Below are positions 46,377 through 54,966 of a DNA stretch of 64,000 nt, in pieces. Source of the DNA: Pseudomonas lalkuanensis (lineage in GTDB: Bacteria; Pseudomonadota; Gammaproteobacteria; Pseudomonadales; Pseudomonadaceae); the NCBI RefSeq assembly GCF_008807375.1, contig NZ_CP043311.1:4196001-4260000 (forward strand), in the 5' to 3' direction. How positions within the stretch are numbered: position 1 is the first letter of the stretch; every line of letters begins with the position of its first letter. A model generated the notes under the pieces. It did not search any database. It saw nothing but the letters and a program-made list of their open reading frames with translations, and was not told where the DNA came from. A program made the position numbers and the translations under genes.

Positions 46377-46781
46377 TCAAAGTGTGATAGTGGCAGCCGG
46401 ATAGAACAAAACATTGAGCACGAAGAGGATCATCCAGAAGCCGATCTCCAATGTTTCGGTGATTGGTTGGATACGTTTGATGGCGCCATATACATGCACG
46501 ACAAACATCAGCGTGAACACCAGAAAAAGAATATCGAAGGCGTAGCTGTAACTGGTGCCAGTCGTGACAGAGCGCAACATGGTTATTTCAACGATGAGGA
46601 TAAAGGCGCCAAGACATCTACCAAAATAAATAGCCAGGTGCTGATGTTCCGGAATGATCCAGCGCATGGCTCTGGCCCAGGCTAGCGGGGCAACAAATAT
46701 GGGCAGAGCAAAAAACAGCGTGGTCACGATCATCAGGGTGGTGATGTATTCCTTGCTGTATTGCGCGTAGTAACCAAGCAT
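46377..46781 (-). CDS. Small four-helix membrane protein
   Basis: A 134-residue protein of unknown function with four predicted membrane segments (about residues 12-32, 47-67, 76-96 and 109-131). The ATG at 46781 has AGGAG 8 bases upstream. GC content is low for this chromosome, as in the rest of the accessory region. No characterised family was recognised; no pairing with neighbours is evident. Confidence 0.75.
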   Translation of the reverse strand: MLGYYAQYSKEYITTLMIVTTLFFALPIFVAPLAWARAMRWIIPEHQHLAIYFGRCLGAFILIVEITMLRSVTTGTSYSYAFDILFLVFTLMFVVHVYGAIKRIQPITETLEIGFWMILFVLNVLFYPAATITL

Positions 46782-47155
46782 CACAGAACTCCTTGTTCCG
46801 CAGCCACAAGAGGGCATTGCTGGACAGTTATTGTTATTTCCGATGGGTTTGCGGCGGCAAGAATTGTAATGACGGATCACATGCGTCAAGCGCACGAAGT
46901 AAAACCGCTACCAAAGAACGCAACAGGTGCAATAAGGATTACTACGCAAGTGCAACTTTCCTGCGGCAATCGGACGCCTGAGCGGCCAGCTCAAGGGTGT
47001 GGCGAAACCCAGACTGCAGCCGTGGTTACGACGTATCGCAGGAACACGCAAATGCCCATCGGCAGGCCCTTTCGCCCGCTCGTTCCATCCCTCAGGTGAG
47101 GCAGCAATCGCCGATCTACCCTCTGGTTGTTGGCGCCCCACCGGAGTGAGAAGCG
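46782..47155. other. Intergenic region with no recognised gene, carrying leader A
   Basis: No supported gene was found. The first part is the promoter side of the minus-strand membrane protein. Positions 47076-47123 form the leader shared with 48258-48305. Short frames here lack ribosome sites. Confidence 0.6.
47076..47123 (+). promoter_or_regulatory. Conserved 48-bp leader A, upstream of small protein 47156
   Basis: It begins CCGCTCGTTCCATCC and ends CGATCTACCCTC, as does 48258-48305, in an alignment of exactly equal length. It ends 33 bases before the ATG. The shared block is probably a promoter or operator for both small genes. Confidence 0.6.
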
Positions 47156-47332
47156 ATGAACACGAACGACAAGCCGAACCTCGACAAACTCAGCCGGAAA
47201 CCCATCGATCCTTCAGAGCCAACGCCGTCCGCCCGGGGCAAGGCTCGGTTCCACATCGAAACGCGTAGCAGCGCTGATCGGCAGGCCAGTGGAATGGATC
47301 GGGCGCCTCACCATGAGGAACGAACCCCATAG
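47156..47332 (+). CDS. Small protein, 58 residues, paralogue of 48337-48570
   Basis: The frame begins MNTNDKPNLDKLS and shares with the second copy an N-terminal pattern (MNTxDKxNLD), a Pro-rich middle, and RGKAxFxIETR followed by an Asp-Arg motif. The Arg/Asp-rich tail is shorter and degenerate compared with the other copy. It is absent from standard gene-length cutoffs but has the same leader and start context. Function is unknown; it may be a decaying copy. Confidence 0.55.
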   Translation: MNTNDKPNLDKLSRKPIDPSEPTPSARGKARFHIETRSSADRQASGMDRAPHHEERTP

Positions 47333-47406
47333 TGTTCCCATTGATGGGATTCGCTTCGCGCCCCCATCCTACGAGCTCCCCCCCAAGTCACGTCCGCCAG
47401 GCGAGG

Positions 47407-48066
47407 TCACGCAAAGCCCCGTGCCAGCACGATGTCGAACACGCCCCGGCGCAACTCGCCGTCCTGTTCCAGCTCGATGGTGTTGGTGGTCCGCTCGTGG
47501 GCCCAGGGGTCGCCGGCGATGAAAGGGTCGCCCTTGAAGTAGAGCTGCAGGGTCACGGGCACATGAAGCGCCTCCATGACCCGGAAGTGGATGTGCGCGG
47601 GCCGCATCAGCCCGCCGTACTTTTCCAGTCCCGGCAGGTTCGGCGGCACGGGATAGCGGCCCGGCATCACGGTCTCGATGCGGTACTTGCCCTGGGCGTC
47701 GGTGTAGAGCATGCCGCGCAGGCGGAATTTGCCCTTGTCGGTGTAATTGCCGGGGGTTTCGGTGTCGTACAGGCCGGCGCCATTGGCCTGCCAGACTTCC
47801 ACCAGCGCGTTCGGGACCGGCGTGCGGCAATCGGAACTGAACACGGTGCCCGTCACCACCAGGCGCTCGCCCGGTTCCTCGGGCCCGGCCAGCTTCGACT
47901 GGAACGGCGCGCCGAAGCGGTAGTAGGGGCCGAGGATGTCGCCCTGGGTAATCGGGCAGCCTTGCTGGGCGAAAGCCGACCTTGCCAGCAGTCCACCGCC
48001 CAGCAGCACCATGCCGCCGCCCAGGAAATGACGCCGCGACATGCCCGCCAATGGATGCTTGTCCAC
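47407..48066 (-). CDS. Tat-exported intradiol ring-cleavage dioxygenase-like protein
   Basis: A 219-residue protein with a twin-arginine signal (SRRHFLGGGMVLLGGGLLA) and an intradiol dioxygenase (protocatechuate 3,4-dioxygenase type) domain. The Fe(III) ligands are visible as Tyr residues in GKYRIETVMPGRYPVPP and the His pair in RPAHIHFRV. It is therefore likely an extracytoplasmic catechol-cleaving enzyme. The GTG at 48066 has GGAGGAGG 6 bases upstream and places the Tat motif at the N-terminus; an ATG at 48111 is the alternative. It stands alone on the minus strand between two paralogous small genes on the plus strand. Confidence 0.85.
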   Translation of the reverse strand: MDKHPLAGMSRRHFLGGGMVLLGGGLLARSAFAQQGCPITQGDILGPYYRFGAPFQSKLAGPEEPGERLVVTGTVFSSDCRTPVPNALVEVWQANGAGLYDTETPGNYTDKGKFRLRGMLYTDAQGKYRIETVMPGRYPVPPNLPGLEKYGGLMRPAHIHFRVMEALHVPVTLQLYFKGDPFIAGDPWAHERTTNTIELEQDGELRRGVFDIVLARGFA

Positions 48067-48257
48067 ACCCGCCTCCTCCCGGTCAGTACCCGGTGCCAAT
48101 GACGACGGCACGCCAGACTTCCCGGACGACGAGGCGTGTGCCTGATGAGTCTAGCCATTGGCCAGCACCCCACCAGGCCGATTGGTCGATTTGCATATAC
48201 AGTCGGGCAGACTCTCCTTGCCTGGCTGCCACCTTGCCCGTCAGCCCCTCCAATCGT

Positions 48258-48305
48258 CCGCTCGTTCCATCCCCCAAGTACGGGGAAAAACCCCGATCTA
48301 CCCTC
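48258..48305 (+). promoter_or_regulatory. Conserved 48-bp leader B, upstream of small protein 48337
   Basis: It shares both ends with leader A (CCGCTCGTTCCATCC and CGATCTACCCTC) and contains the dyad CGGGGAAAAACCCCG. It ends 32 bases before the ATG. The dyad is missing in leader A, where the middle is GTGAGGCAGCAATCGC. Confidence 0.6.
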
Positions 48306-48336
48306 AGTTCAGAAGTCGATCCAGCGGAGCACAGCG

Positions 48337-48570
48337 ATGAACACTGACGACAAACTGAACCTCGACGAAATCAACCTTGAACCCATTGCGCCAGCTGCAG
48401 CGGCGCCGTCTTCCCGAGGTAAAGCAGTGTTCAAGATCGATACCCGTGGAGGGGGTGATCGGCGCAAGGGCACTGATCGTCGTCAGTCGATCCGCTTCGA
48501 ACAGGACCGCCGCCAGGTCGAGCGGCGCGCGAAGAGCAGCGATCCCTGGAGCCACAGCGCCGATCTCTGA
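48337..48570 (+). CDS. Small basic protein, 77 residues, Asp-Arg-Arg repeats
   Basis: The protein begins MNTDDKLNLDEINLEPIAP, then RGKAVFKIDTRGGGDRRKG followed by TDRRQSIRFEQDRRQVERR. The repeated DRR unit with regular spacing suggests an amphipathic, nucleic-acid- or membrane-binding tail. GCGGAGC lies 8 bases before the ATG. It is the better preserved member of a pair with 47156-47332, and a terminator follows at 48617. Function is unknown. Confidence 0.72.
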   Translation: MNTDDKLNLDEINLEPIAPAAAAPSSRGKAVFKIDTRGGGDRRKGTDRRQSIRFEQDRRQVERRAKSSDPWSHSADL

Positions 48571-48616
48571 TCACCGTCGGCCCATGGCCTTCCCTGAAGG
48601 ACGCAATAGATGTCAC

Positions 48617-48642
48617 GCAGCGGGCTTTGCGTAGCCCGCTGC
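48617..48642 (+). terminator. Terminator-like hairpin after the small basic protein
   Basis: GCAGCGGGCT/AGCCCGCTGC is a perfect 10-bp stem with a 6-base loop, 47 bases after the stop. The T tract is short (TTCGG), so it may be rho-assisted. Confidence 0.6.
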
Positions 48643-49003
48643 TTCGGAACATTCCCTCCAGAACCACGATGTCCCGGGCCCGCCTGGCTCCTTTCATTCC
48701 GGCGGATGGTCCAGCGCTCCGTCTGCATTTAGACGATCTGCATCAAAACTCGTACTTTCTGAACCCAAAAGCCAAGAGCGCGAGGCGACACTGCCTCCAC
48801 GCCCAACGCATACCGCGTGGGATCAGCGGGAGATAACCCATCAACGGCTCGAATGTGACCAGTAGCTGACGCCCCCCTGGCGTGAGGGGCACGGAACAAC
48901 GACTCGGTTGTTTTCACGCAGATTGCACCTTGAACCATCGTCCCCCGGCCACTCGACCAGACGCACCGGGACGCCCCTAGCCAAGTTACGGGAAGCCAGA
49001 CAC
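48643..49003. other. Intergenic region with no recognised gene
   Basis: About 360 bases without a supportable gene; frames present are short and lack ribosome sites. It holds the promoter of the DUF417 gene. Confidence 0.6.
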
Positions 49004-49513
49004 ATGAACACCTTGAACATCACCGGCAATGCCAACACCGCTCAGTCGAACAACCTGTCCCTCGGGGCTTTCACCACCGCAATCGGAACCTATGGCATCT
49101 ACTTCGCCCTCGCCGTCATCTACTTCTGGTTCGGCGGCATGAAGTTCACGCAGTACGAAGCAGAGGGGCTGGTTCCCCTCGTGAGTAACAGTCCGCTGCT
49201 GGGCTGGCTCTACGACCTGTTCAGCGTGCGGACGTTCTCCACCCTGCTTGGTTTCCTCGAGGTGTCCATCGGCCTCTTGATTGCGGGGCGGTTGCTGTCG
49301 CCGAAGCTTTCGCTGGTGGGTGGTGCCCTCTCCGCCGGGCTGTTCTTCACCACACTGAGCTTCATGTTCTCGACGCCCGGTGTGATCGAACCCAGCGTGG
49401 GACTCCCGGGAATCAGCGTTGCGCCGGGCCAATTCCTCCTCAAGGACCTGGGATTGCTCGCCGCTTCCATCTTCGTCGCCGGCCACTCCCTGAGCCGCCT
49501 GGAAACCCGCTGA
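49004..49513 (+). CDS. DUF417 (RclC/YkgB-like) inner-membrane protein
   Basis: A 169-residue membrane protein with about four hydrophobic segments. FALAVIYFWFGGMKFTQYEAEGLVPLVSNSPLLGWLYDLF is the DUF417 signature found in RclC, a protein of the reactive-chlorine response in E. coli; FLEVSIGLLIAG and GFLE follow. The LysR gene begins 130 bases downstream on the same strand. A role in oxidative-chlorine stress is inferred from family only. A terminator follows it. Confidence 0.85.
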   Translation: MNTLNITGNANTAQSNNLSLGAFTTAIGTYGIYFALAVIYFWFGGMKFTQYEAEGLVPLVSNSPLLGWLYDLFSVRTFSTLLGFLEVSIGLLIAGRLLSPKLSLVGGALSAGLFFTTLSFMFSTPGVIEPSVGLPGISVAPGQFLLKDLGLLAASIFVAGHSLSRLETR

Positions 49514-49529
49514 GTGCCAGCTTGCAGAA

Positions 49530-49563
49530 GGGCCTGGACGCGCCATCGCGTTCAGGCCCTTTG
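49530..49563 (+). terminator. Rho-independent terminator after DUF417 gene
   Basis: GGGCCTGGACGCG and CGCGTTCAGGCCC pair around CCAT, then TTTGC. It separates the DUF417 gene from the LysR gene. Confidence 0.88.
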
Positions 49564-49643
49564 CATTACCGCCGGCCAACACATTGCCGACGTCCAAGTG
49601 AGCTGTTAAAAGCGGAATCGACATTCAGAAAATCGATACCGCC

Positions 49644-50528
49644 ATGAGCGAAAGTGACAAATCGAATACCCGCCTGTTCGACCTCGACCTGCTCCGGGCC
49701 ATCGTCACGGTGGCCGACTGCGGCAGCTTCACCACGGCCGCCACCCGCCTGCACTCCACCCAATCCACCATCAGCCAGAAGATCCGCCGCCTGGAGGAAA
49801 TGGCCGGGCATCGCCTGCTGGAGCGTGGCAACCGCGACGTGCTGCCCACCGATGCCGGCGAGACATTACTGGGCTATGCGCGCCGCCTGCTGGCGCTGAA
49901 CGACGAGATGGTGGAGGCGCTGTCCGGGGCAACCGTGGCGCTGACGGTGCGCATCGGCGTGCCGGATGACTTCGCCAGCGGACGCACCACCGAGCAGTTG
50001 GCTGCCTTCAACCGGCGCTACCCGCAGGTGAAGCTGGAAGTCACCAGCGGCCTCAGCCGCGACCTTTCCGCCAGTTACGACCGTGGAGAGCTGGACCTGG
50101 TCCTGCTCAAGCAACGCCAGAACAGTCGTGAAGCGGTGGCCTGCTGGCCGGAGAAGACGCGTTGGGTGGACAGCGCGAAGAACCCTTGCATCGACCTCGA
50201 CCCCCTGCCCATCGTCACCTTTCCGCCGCGCGGGGTGTACCGCGACGAGATGATCGCCGCCCTGGAAGCCGTGGGCCGGCGCTGGCACATCAGCTTCACC
50301 AGTTCGAGCCTCTCCGGCATCCAGTCGGCCATCGCCGACGGCATGGGCATCGGCCTGCTGCCGCTGCGCGCGGTGACGGCGGGCCACGCGGTGGTAGCGA
50401 AGAACACCGGCCTGCCGTCAGTGGATGTGTTCGAGGTAGCGCTGCTGCACCGCCCCGCAGCGGACCCGATGGTGAAGGAACTCGCTCGCGTGCTTTCGCG
50501 GGTTCTGGCCCAGGACACACGGGCCTGA
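49644..50528 (+). CDS. LysR-family transcriptional regulator
   Basis: A 294-residue LysR regulator. The HTH is LRAIVTVADCGSFTTAATRLHSTQSTISQKIRRLEEMAGHRLLER, followed by a substrate-binding domain (VRIGVPDDFASGRTTEQLAAFNRRYPQVKLEV). It precedes the ureidoglycine aminohydrolase-like gene by 186 bases on the same strand and may control it or the DUF417 gene. The effector is unknown. Confidence 0.9.
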   Translation: MSESDKSNTRLFDLDLLRAIVTVADCGSFTTAATRLHSTQSTISQKIRRLEEMAGHRLLERGNRDVLPTDAGETLLGYARRLLALNDEMVEALSGATVALTVRIGVPDDFASGRTTEQLAAFNRRYPQVKLEVTSGLSRDLSASYDRGELDLVLLKQRQNSREAVACWPEKTRWVDSAKNPCIDLDPLPIVTFPPRGVYRDEMIAALEAVGRRWHISFTSSSLSGIQSAIADGMGIGLLPLRAVTAGHAVVAKNTGLPSVDVFEVALLHRPAADPMVKELARVLSRVLAQDTRA

Positions 50529-50714
50529 GCGGTGTCGATCTCGCATTTGAAAACCGAATATGGCGGATTCCAACATTTAATTTGTGCATGAACCCGTCGC
50601 TGGATATGGTGGTTCCCAGCGACGGCCAGCGCCCCCGGTGGCGCACCGATCTGCACGAATTGTTCGACCTGGCGCCGCGCGCCAGGCAGCAAGACAACAA
50701 TGAGGAAATACCCC

Positions 50715-51551
50715 ATGGCCAAATCCACCTATTACGCGCCGCACGGCGGGCACCCGGCACAGACCGAGCTGCTCACCGACCGCGCGATGTTCACCGAAGC
50801 CTATGCCGTGATCCCGAAGGGCGTGATGCGTGACATCGTCACCAGCCACCTGCCCTTCTGGGACAACATGCGCATGTGGGTCATCGCCCGCCCGCTGTCC
50901 GGTTTCGCCGAAACCTTCTCCCAGTACATCGTCGAGCTCGCCCCCAACGGCGGCAGCGACAAGCCTGAGCAAGACCCGAACGCCGAAGCCGTGCTGTTCA
51001 TCGTGGAAGGCGAACTGAGCCTGACCCTGCAGGGCCAGGTCCACACCATGCAGCCGGGTGGCTACGCCTTCATTCCGCCGGGCGCCGACTACAAGGTGCG
51101 CAACACCTCCGGCCAGCACACCCGCTTCCACTGGATCCGCAAGCACTACCAGAAAGTCGACGGCGTACCACTGCCGGAAGCCTTCGTCACCAACGAGCAG
51201 GACATCCAGCCGCTGGTGATGCCGGATACCGAAGGCCGCTGGAGCACCACCCGCTTCGTGGACATGAGCGACATGCGCCACGACATGCACGTGAACATCG
51301 TGAACTTCGAGCCGGGCGGCGTGATTCCCTTCGCCGAGACCCACGTGATGGAACACGGCCTGTACGTTCTGGAAGGCAAGGCGGTGTATCGCCTGAACCA
51401 GGACTGGGTCGAAGTGGAAGCCGGTGACTTCATGTGGCTGCGCGCCTTCTGCCCGCAGGCCTGCTACTCCGGCGGCCCTGGTCGCTTCCGCTACCTGCTG
51501 TACAAGGATGTGAACCGTCACATGCGCCTGACCCTGAACCAGCCGCACTGA
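50715..51551 (+). CDS. (S)-ureidoglycine aminohydrolase-like bicupin
   Basis: A 278-residue bicupin matching AllE/YlbA, which hydrolyses (S)-ureidoglycine in purine (allantoin) degradation. The N-terminal cupin has AVLFIVEGELSLTLQGQ and GGYAFIPPGADYKVRN. The C-terminal cupin has NFEPGGVIPFAETHVMEHGLYVLEGKAVYRLN with the metal His/Glu set. RYLLYKDVNRHMRL at the end is typical. No other allantoin gene is near, so the substrate is from family only. The ATG at 50715 follows GAGGAAA. Confidence 0.88.
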   Translation: MAKSTYYAPHGGHPAQTELLTDRAMFTEAYAVIPKGVMRDIVTSHLPFWDNMRMWVIARPLSGFAETFSQYIVELAPNGGSDKPEQDPNAEAVLFIVEGELSLTLQGQVHTMQPGGYAFIPPGADYKVRNTSGQHTRFHWIRKHYQKVDGVPLPEAFVTNEQDIQPLVMPDTEGRWSTTRFVDMSDMRHDMHVNIVNFEPGGVIPFAETHVMEHGLYVLEGKAVYRLNQDWVEVEAGDFMWLRAFCPQACYSGGPGRFRYLLYKDVNRHMRLTLNQPH

Positions 51552-51562
51552 TGATTCACCTC

Positions 51563-51590
51563 GACGGGAGCCTTAGGGCTCCCGTTGTCG
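51563..51590 (+). terminator. Rho-independent terminator after bicupin gene
   Basis: ACGGGAGCC/GGGCTCCCGT forms a stem around TTA, followed by TGTCGTTTCT, 12 bases past the stop. Confidence 0.85.
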
Positions 51591-52050
51591 TTTCTGCCTT
51601 TCTGAAGCGACCGCTGTTGGTGGGCTGAAGCGCAACGCCGCCCGCCCCCCTACAGATATCCCACCCCCATCTCGTCCTCCCTCGTAGGGACGAATTCATT
51701 CGCCAAACAGGCCGTAGGCCTTCCGTAGGAAGGGGCAGCATTTTTTCGTAGACCAGTCGGATCTATCGGGGAATGCGAATGGTGAATCGTTGAAGCGTGA
51801 TCCACCCCGTGACGCTGGCAAGGTCCACACGGGCTCGGCCGTCGGGTCGGTTGGACGCGGCGCATGAAATAGAAAGCGGACGCAGGATCAATGACCGGAT
51901 ATAGCCCCGCTGAATCTGCCGGGTGACGCGCCCGACGAACTTCACTCGGATTCGCTTGGCGCCACGGAACCGCCCGGTCATAAATCTGTCGCATACCCTG
52001 ACCTGGCCCTGGGCCGGTGAATCCAGCACATCGACAAGGAGGTTGACCCC
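51591..52050. other. Intergenic region with a REP and no recognised gene
   Basis: About 460 bases without a supported gene. A GGGACGAATTCATTCGCC unit (51683-51703) of the REP class seen at 20707 is present. GACAAGGAGG (52033-52042) is the ribosome site of the following PhoD-like gene. Confidence 0.6.
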
Positions 52051-53820
52051 ATGGCCAAGGATTTTCTGCTCGGCCCGGTTCTTTCGTTTCGTGGCCTGGG
52101 CGAGAACGACACCTGGAAGGTGACGGCGCTGATCGGCATCAAGCCGGGCGCGCCGGAACCGCTGTTGCAGGTCGAGGGTCGGGATTGCCCGGCGCCGACG
52201 CAACTGCTCGCCACGCGCAAGGCGCGCTACCTGCGCTACGACCTGTCCTGCCAGCAGCAGAAGGCCGAGCGCCGGGTCGGGTACGGCGTCGCGGGCGGGC
52301 CGGTGTGGCATTTCACGGTGCCCGGCAAGCATCTCGCCCCACGTATGGCCTATGTGTCCTGCAACGGTTTTTCCGACCCCACGGTGATGCGCAGCCATGT
52401 GAGCCAGGCCAATGCCGTGTGGGAGGACCTGCTCTACAGCCATGACAAGCTGGTGCGCATCCGGAATCCCGGGCCCGGCGACAAGCTGCTGGACAAGGAG
52501 CAGCTCTGGCACGAGGTGCGTATCCACGACAAGGGACTGCAGCGCTTCCATCTGCTGTTGATGGGGGGCGACCAGATCTACTTCGACTCCATCTGGCACC
52601 AGCTCGACGAGTTGAAGAAGTGGATCGGCCTGTCCCGGGACCAGCAGCTGAACTTCTCCGTTTCCAAGGTGCTGGACGAGAAGATCGCCGCCTATTACTT
52701 CGATCTCTACGCCGAGCGCTGGCTGCCGCCGGGCCGCCGCCCCTGGGGTAGCGAGCCCAACCGAGACGCCGCCGACGCCATGGCGCGGATACCGACGGTG
52801 ATGATGTGGGACGACCATGACATCTTCGACGGCTGGGGCTCCTACACACCGGAAATGCAGCGCTCCCCGCTCTTCCAGCGCCTGTTCCACCATGCCCGGC
52901 GCGCCTTCTGGGTGTTCCAGATGCAGCAGGTGCTGGACGACCTGCCGGCGCTGACGGACAGCACTCCCACCGGTTTTTCCCAGCAGGACCCGCTGTACGC
53001 CGCCATCTCCTGGAAACAGCGGCTGGCCGGGGACCCGCTCGCCCTGCCGCTGCTGGACGGCCAGCCGGGCTACACCTGGGCATTTCGCGCCGGCCCGCTG
53101 GCCATTCTGGTGGCCGACCTGCGCACCGAGCGCTCGCGCACCCAAGTCTTCGGCAGCTCCACTTGGAGCCGGCTCAAGGAATGGCTCAACGGCCTGGAGG
53201 ACAAGGGCGAGTTCCACCACCCCGGGACCCGCTGCCAGCATCTGCTTCTGATGTCTTCGGTGCCGGTGGTGCACCCCAAGCTGACCTTGGCCGAGACTGC
53301 GCTGGACGGTTTCGGCCAGGACCACGTACTGGACAGCAGCGCCGACGATCTCAAGGACCACTGGTCCCACGACGACCACGAGGGCGAGCGCACGCGGTTG
53401 CTGGAAGTGCTGTTCGACACCGCCCGGAGCAAGAAGGTACGGGTGACGCTGTTGTCAGGCGACGTGCACGTGGCGGCCCGGGGCGGCGCCTTCCGTCGCG
53501 ATCAGCCGGCCAGCGAGGGCTGGGGGCTGATTCCGCAGTTCACCGCCTCGGCGGTGGTGCATCCGTCCCTCAAGGGCTGGCTGGAGCAGTTGTTCCTCGC
53601 CACCCTGAACAAATGCGCACGCACGCCGCAGCAGGCGGGCCCGCAGTACCAGGTGGAAATGATGCTGTTCCCAGGTCACAACCAGTACGTGATGCCGGCG
53701 CGCAACTGGCTGGCGCTGGAGCTGGAAGAGGCCCACGATGCCAAGCTCTGGGCCACCTGGCGCTGCGAGGGGGAGAAGATGTTCTCCAACCACCTGCACA
53801 CCGTGCCACCGGTGCGCTAG
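52051..53820 (+). CDS. PhoD-like alkaline phosphatase-family protein
   Basis: A 589-residue metallophosphatase-type protein. LLMGGDQIYFDSIW, TVMMWDDHDIFDGWG and VTLLSGDVHVAARGG follow the PhoD metal-site order. Unlike PhoD it has no signal peptide (MAKDFLLGPVLSFRG), so it is probably cytoplasmic; the N-terminal about 120 residues form a separate beta-rich domain (FRGLGENDTWKVTALIGI). Substrate is unknown. AAGGAGG is 8 bases before the ATG. Confidence 0.88.
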   Translation: MAKDFLLGPVLSFRGLGENDTWKVTALIGIKPGAPEPLLQVEGRDCPAPTQLLATRKARYLRYDLSCQQQKAERRVGYGVAGGPVWHFTVPGKHLAPRMAYVSCNGFSDPTVMRSHVSQANAVWEDLLYSHDKLVRIRNPGPGDKLLDKEQLWHEVRIHDKGLQRFHLLLMGGDQIYFDSIWHQLDELKKWIGLSRDQQLNFSVSKVLDEKIAAYYFDLYAERWLPPGRRPWGSEPNRDAADAMARIPTVMMWDDHDIFDGWGSYTPEMQRSPLFQRLFHHARRAFWVFQMQQVLDDLPALTDSTPTGFSQQDPLYAAISWKQRLAGDPLALPLLDGQPGYTWAFRAGPLAILVADLRTERSRTQVFGSSTWSRLKEWLNGLEDKGEFHHPGTRCQHLLLMSSVPVVHPKLTLAETALDGFGQDHVLDSSADDLKDHWSHDDHEGERTRLLEVLFDTARSKKVRVTLLSGDVHVAARGGAFRRDQPASEGWGLIPQFTASAVVHPSLKGWLEQLFLATLNKCARTPQQAGPQYQVEMMLFPGHNQYVMPARNWLALELEEAHDAKLWATWRCEGEKMFSNHLHTVPPVR

Positions 53821-53838
53821 GGCCGGGAAGCGGGACGC

Positions 53839-54690
53839 CTAGGGCGCCCCGAACATCGCCGTCCAGTAGATACCCGCATCGCTTTTCGGGTCTACCGCGT
53901 AGGCGGCGCCCAGTTCGCGGAACTGCGGGTTCATCAGATTGGCGCAGTGCCCGGGGCTGGCCAGCCAGCCTTCCACCACCTTGCTGGCGCTATCCAGGCC
54001 GGCGGCGATGTTCTCGCCGATCACCTGGGCGGTGTAGCCGGCCAGTTCGGCGCGGTCGCCGGGGGTACGGCCGTCGCGGTCCTTGTGGTCGAAGAAGTTC
54101 TGGTTGGCCATGGCCCGTGTGTGCTCCTGGGCGGCACCGGCAAGGGTGGCGTTCCAGGTCAGCGGACCTGCGGCGGAGAAGGACTGGGAGCCGCACTGGC
54201 GAGCCTGGGTCCGGGCTGTGTTGATCTGCTCCAGCAGCTTCTGCCCTTCCACCTGCCAGTCGCCCAGGCCACCGGCCAACAGCGGCCGCGCCAGCACGAT
54301 GCGCCAGTCCTGGCCCTCGCGGCTGACGCCGACATCGACGAACTGCGGGTCCAGCACCACCTGGCAGAAGCTTTCCCGCAAGGCCTTCATCGCCGCCTGC
54401 GCATCGCGCGGGCCGGAAAGGTTGACCGCCTGCACGTTGACCAGCGGATAGGCCGTGCGCGTCAGCGCCTGTTGCAGGTCGCCGATGCTGCCGGCCGGCA
54501 GGATCAGGCGCGGGTCGGGCTTGAGCGGAGGCAGCTCCATCGAGGCCTGGCCGGCGCAGGGCTGCGCTTGGCTGCGATAGGCGTTGATGGACTCCACCAG
54601 CTGCGTCTCTTCACTGGCGACTGCGCTGCTGGCGAGCGCCACGCCCAGTGAAAGCGCGGCAAGACGCAGAACGGATGACATGACCTCCAT
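53839..54690 (-). CDS. Exported CAP/SCP-domain protein
   Basis: A 283-residue protein with a signal peptide (LRLAALSLGVALASSAVASEE) and a C-terminal CAP (SCP/PR-1) domain: LLEQINTARTQARQCG, LTWNATLAGAAQEHTRAMANQNFFDHKDRDGRTPGDRAELAG, GENIAAG and WLASPGHCANLMNPQFRELGAAY include the conserved His and Glu positions. The first about 110 residues also begin with a LVESINAYRSQAQPC CAP-like start, so a degenerate duplicate domain is possible. GGGAGG is 6 bases before the ATG at 54690. It is convergent with the PhoD-like gene. Confidence 0.87.
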   Translation of the reverse strand: MEVMSSVLRLAALSLGVALASSAVASEETQLVESINAYRSQAQPCAGQASMELPPLKPDPRLILPAGSIGDLQQALTRTAYPLVNVQAVNLSGPRDAQAAMKALRESFCQVVLDPQFVDVGVSREGQDWRIVLARPLLAGGLGDWQVEGQKLLEQINTARTQARQCGSQSFSAAGPLTWNATLAGAAQEHTRAMANQNFFDHKDRDGRTPGDRAELAGYTAQVIGENIAAGLDSASKVVEGWLASPGHCANLMNPQFRELGAAYAVDPKSDAGIYWTAMFGAP

Positions 54691-54966
54691 GGAAACCTCC
54701 CTCGAACTGACTGCGCCCAATGATGCGCGATTCCGCCCCATCCTGTGCACTCTCCGTGGCAATTGGCGGCGAGCAGGTCGGCTCTTCACCCTACAACGCC
54801 CTGGATAAGGCTTTGTTACCCAGTGCCGCGCTCGGGTTCCCCACTCCGGCAATAACCCGCTGCGCAAGCAGCGGGCGAGTCCTCCACCGTGCACAAGGCA
54901 GCCCCCTTTTGCCTGATCTGGACCGTAGGTTGCGCAGCACACCCCACCGTCAGCCTGATGCCGGGC

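Noticed and set aside
46377..46895. Longer form of the small membrane protein starting at 46895
   Set aside because: The extra N-terminal residues are Cys/Arg/Asn-rich and lack a ribosome site, while the ATG at 46781 has AGGAG at good distance.
51763..53379. 538-residue minus-strand frame over the PhoD-like gene
   Set aside because: The plus strand carries recognisable PhoD motifs; the antisense frame has no domain and arises from GC-rich codon bias.
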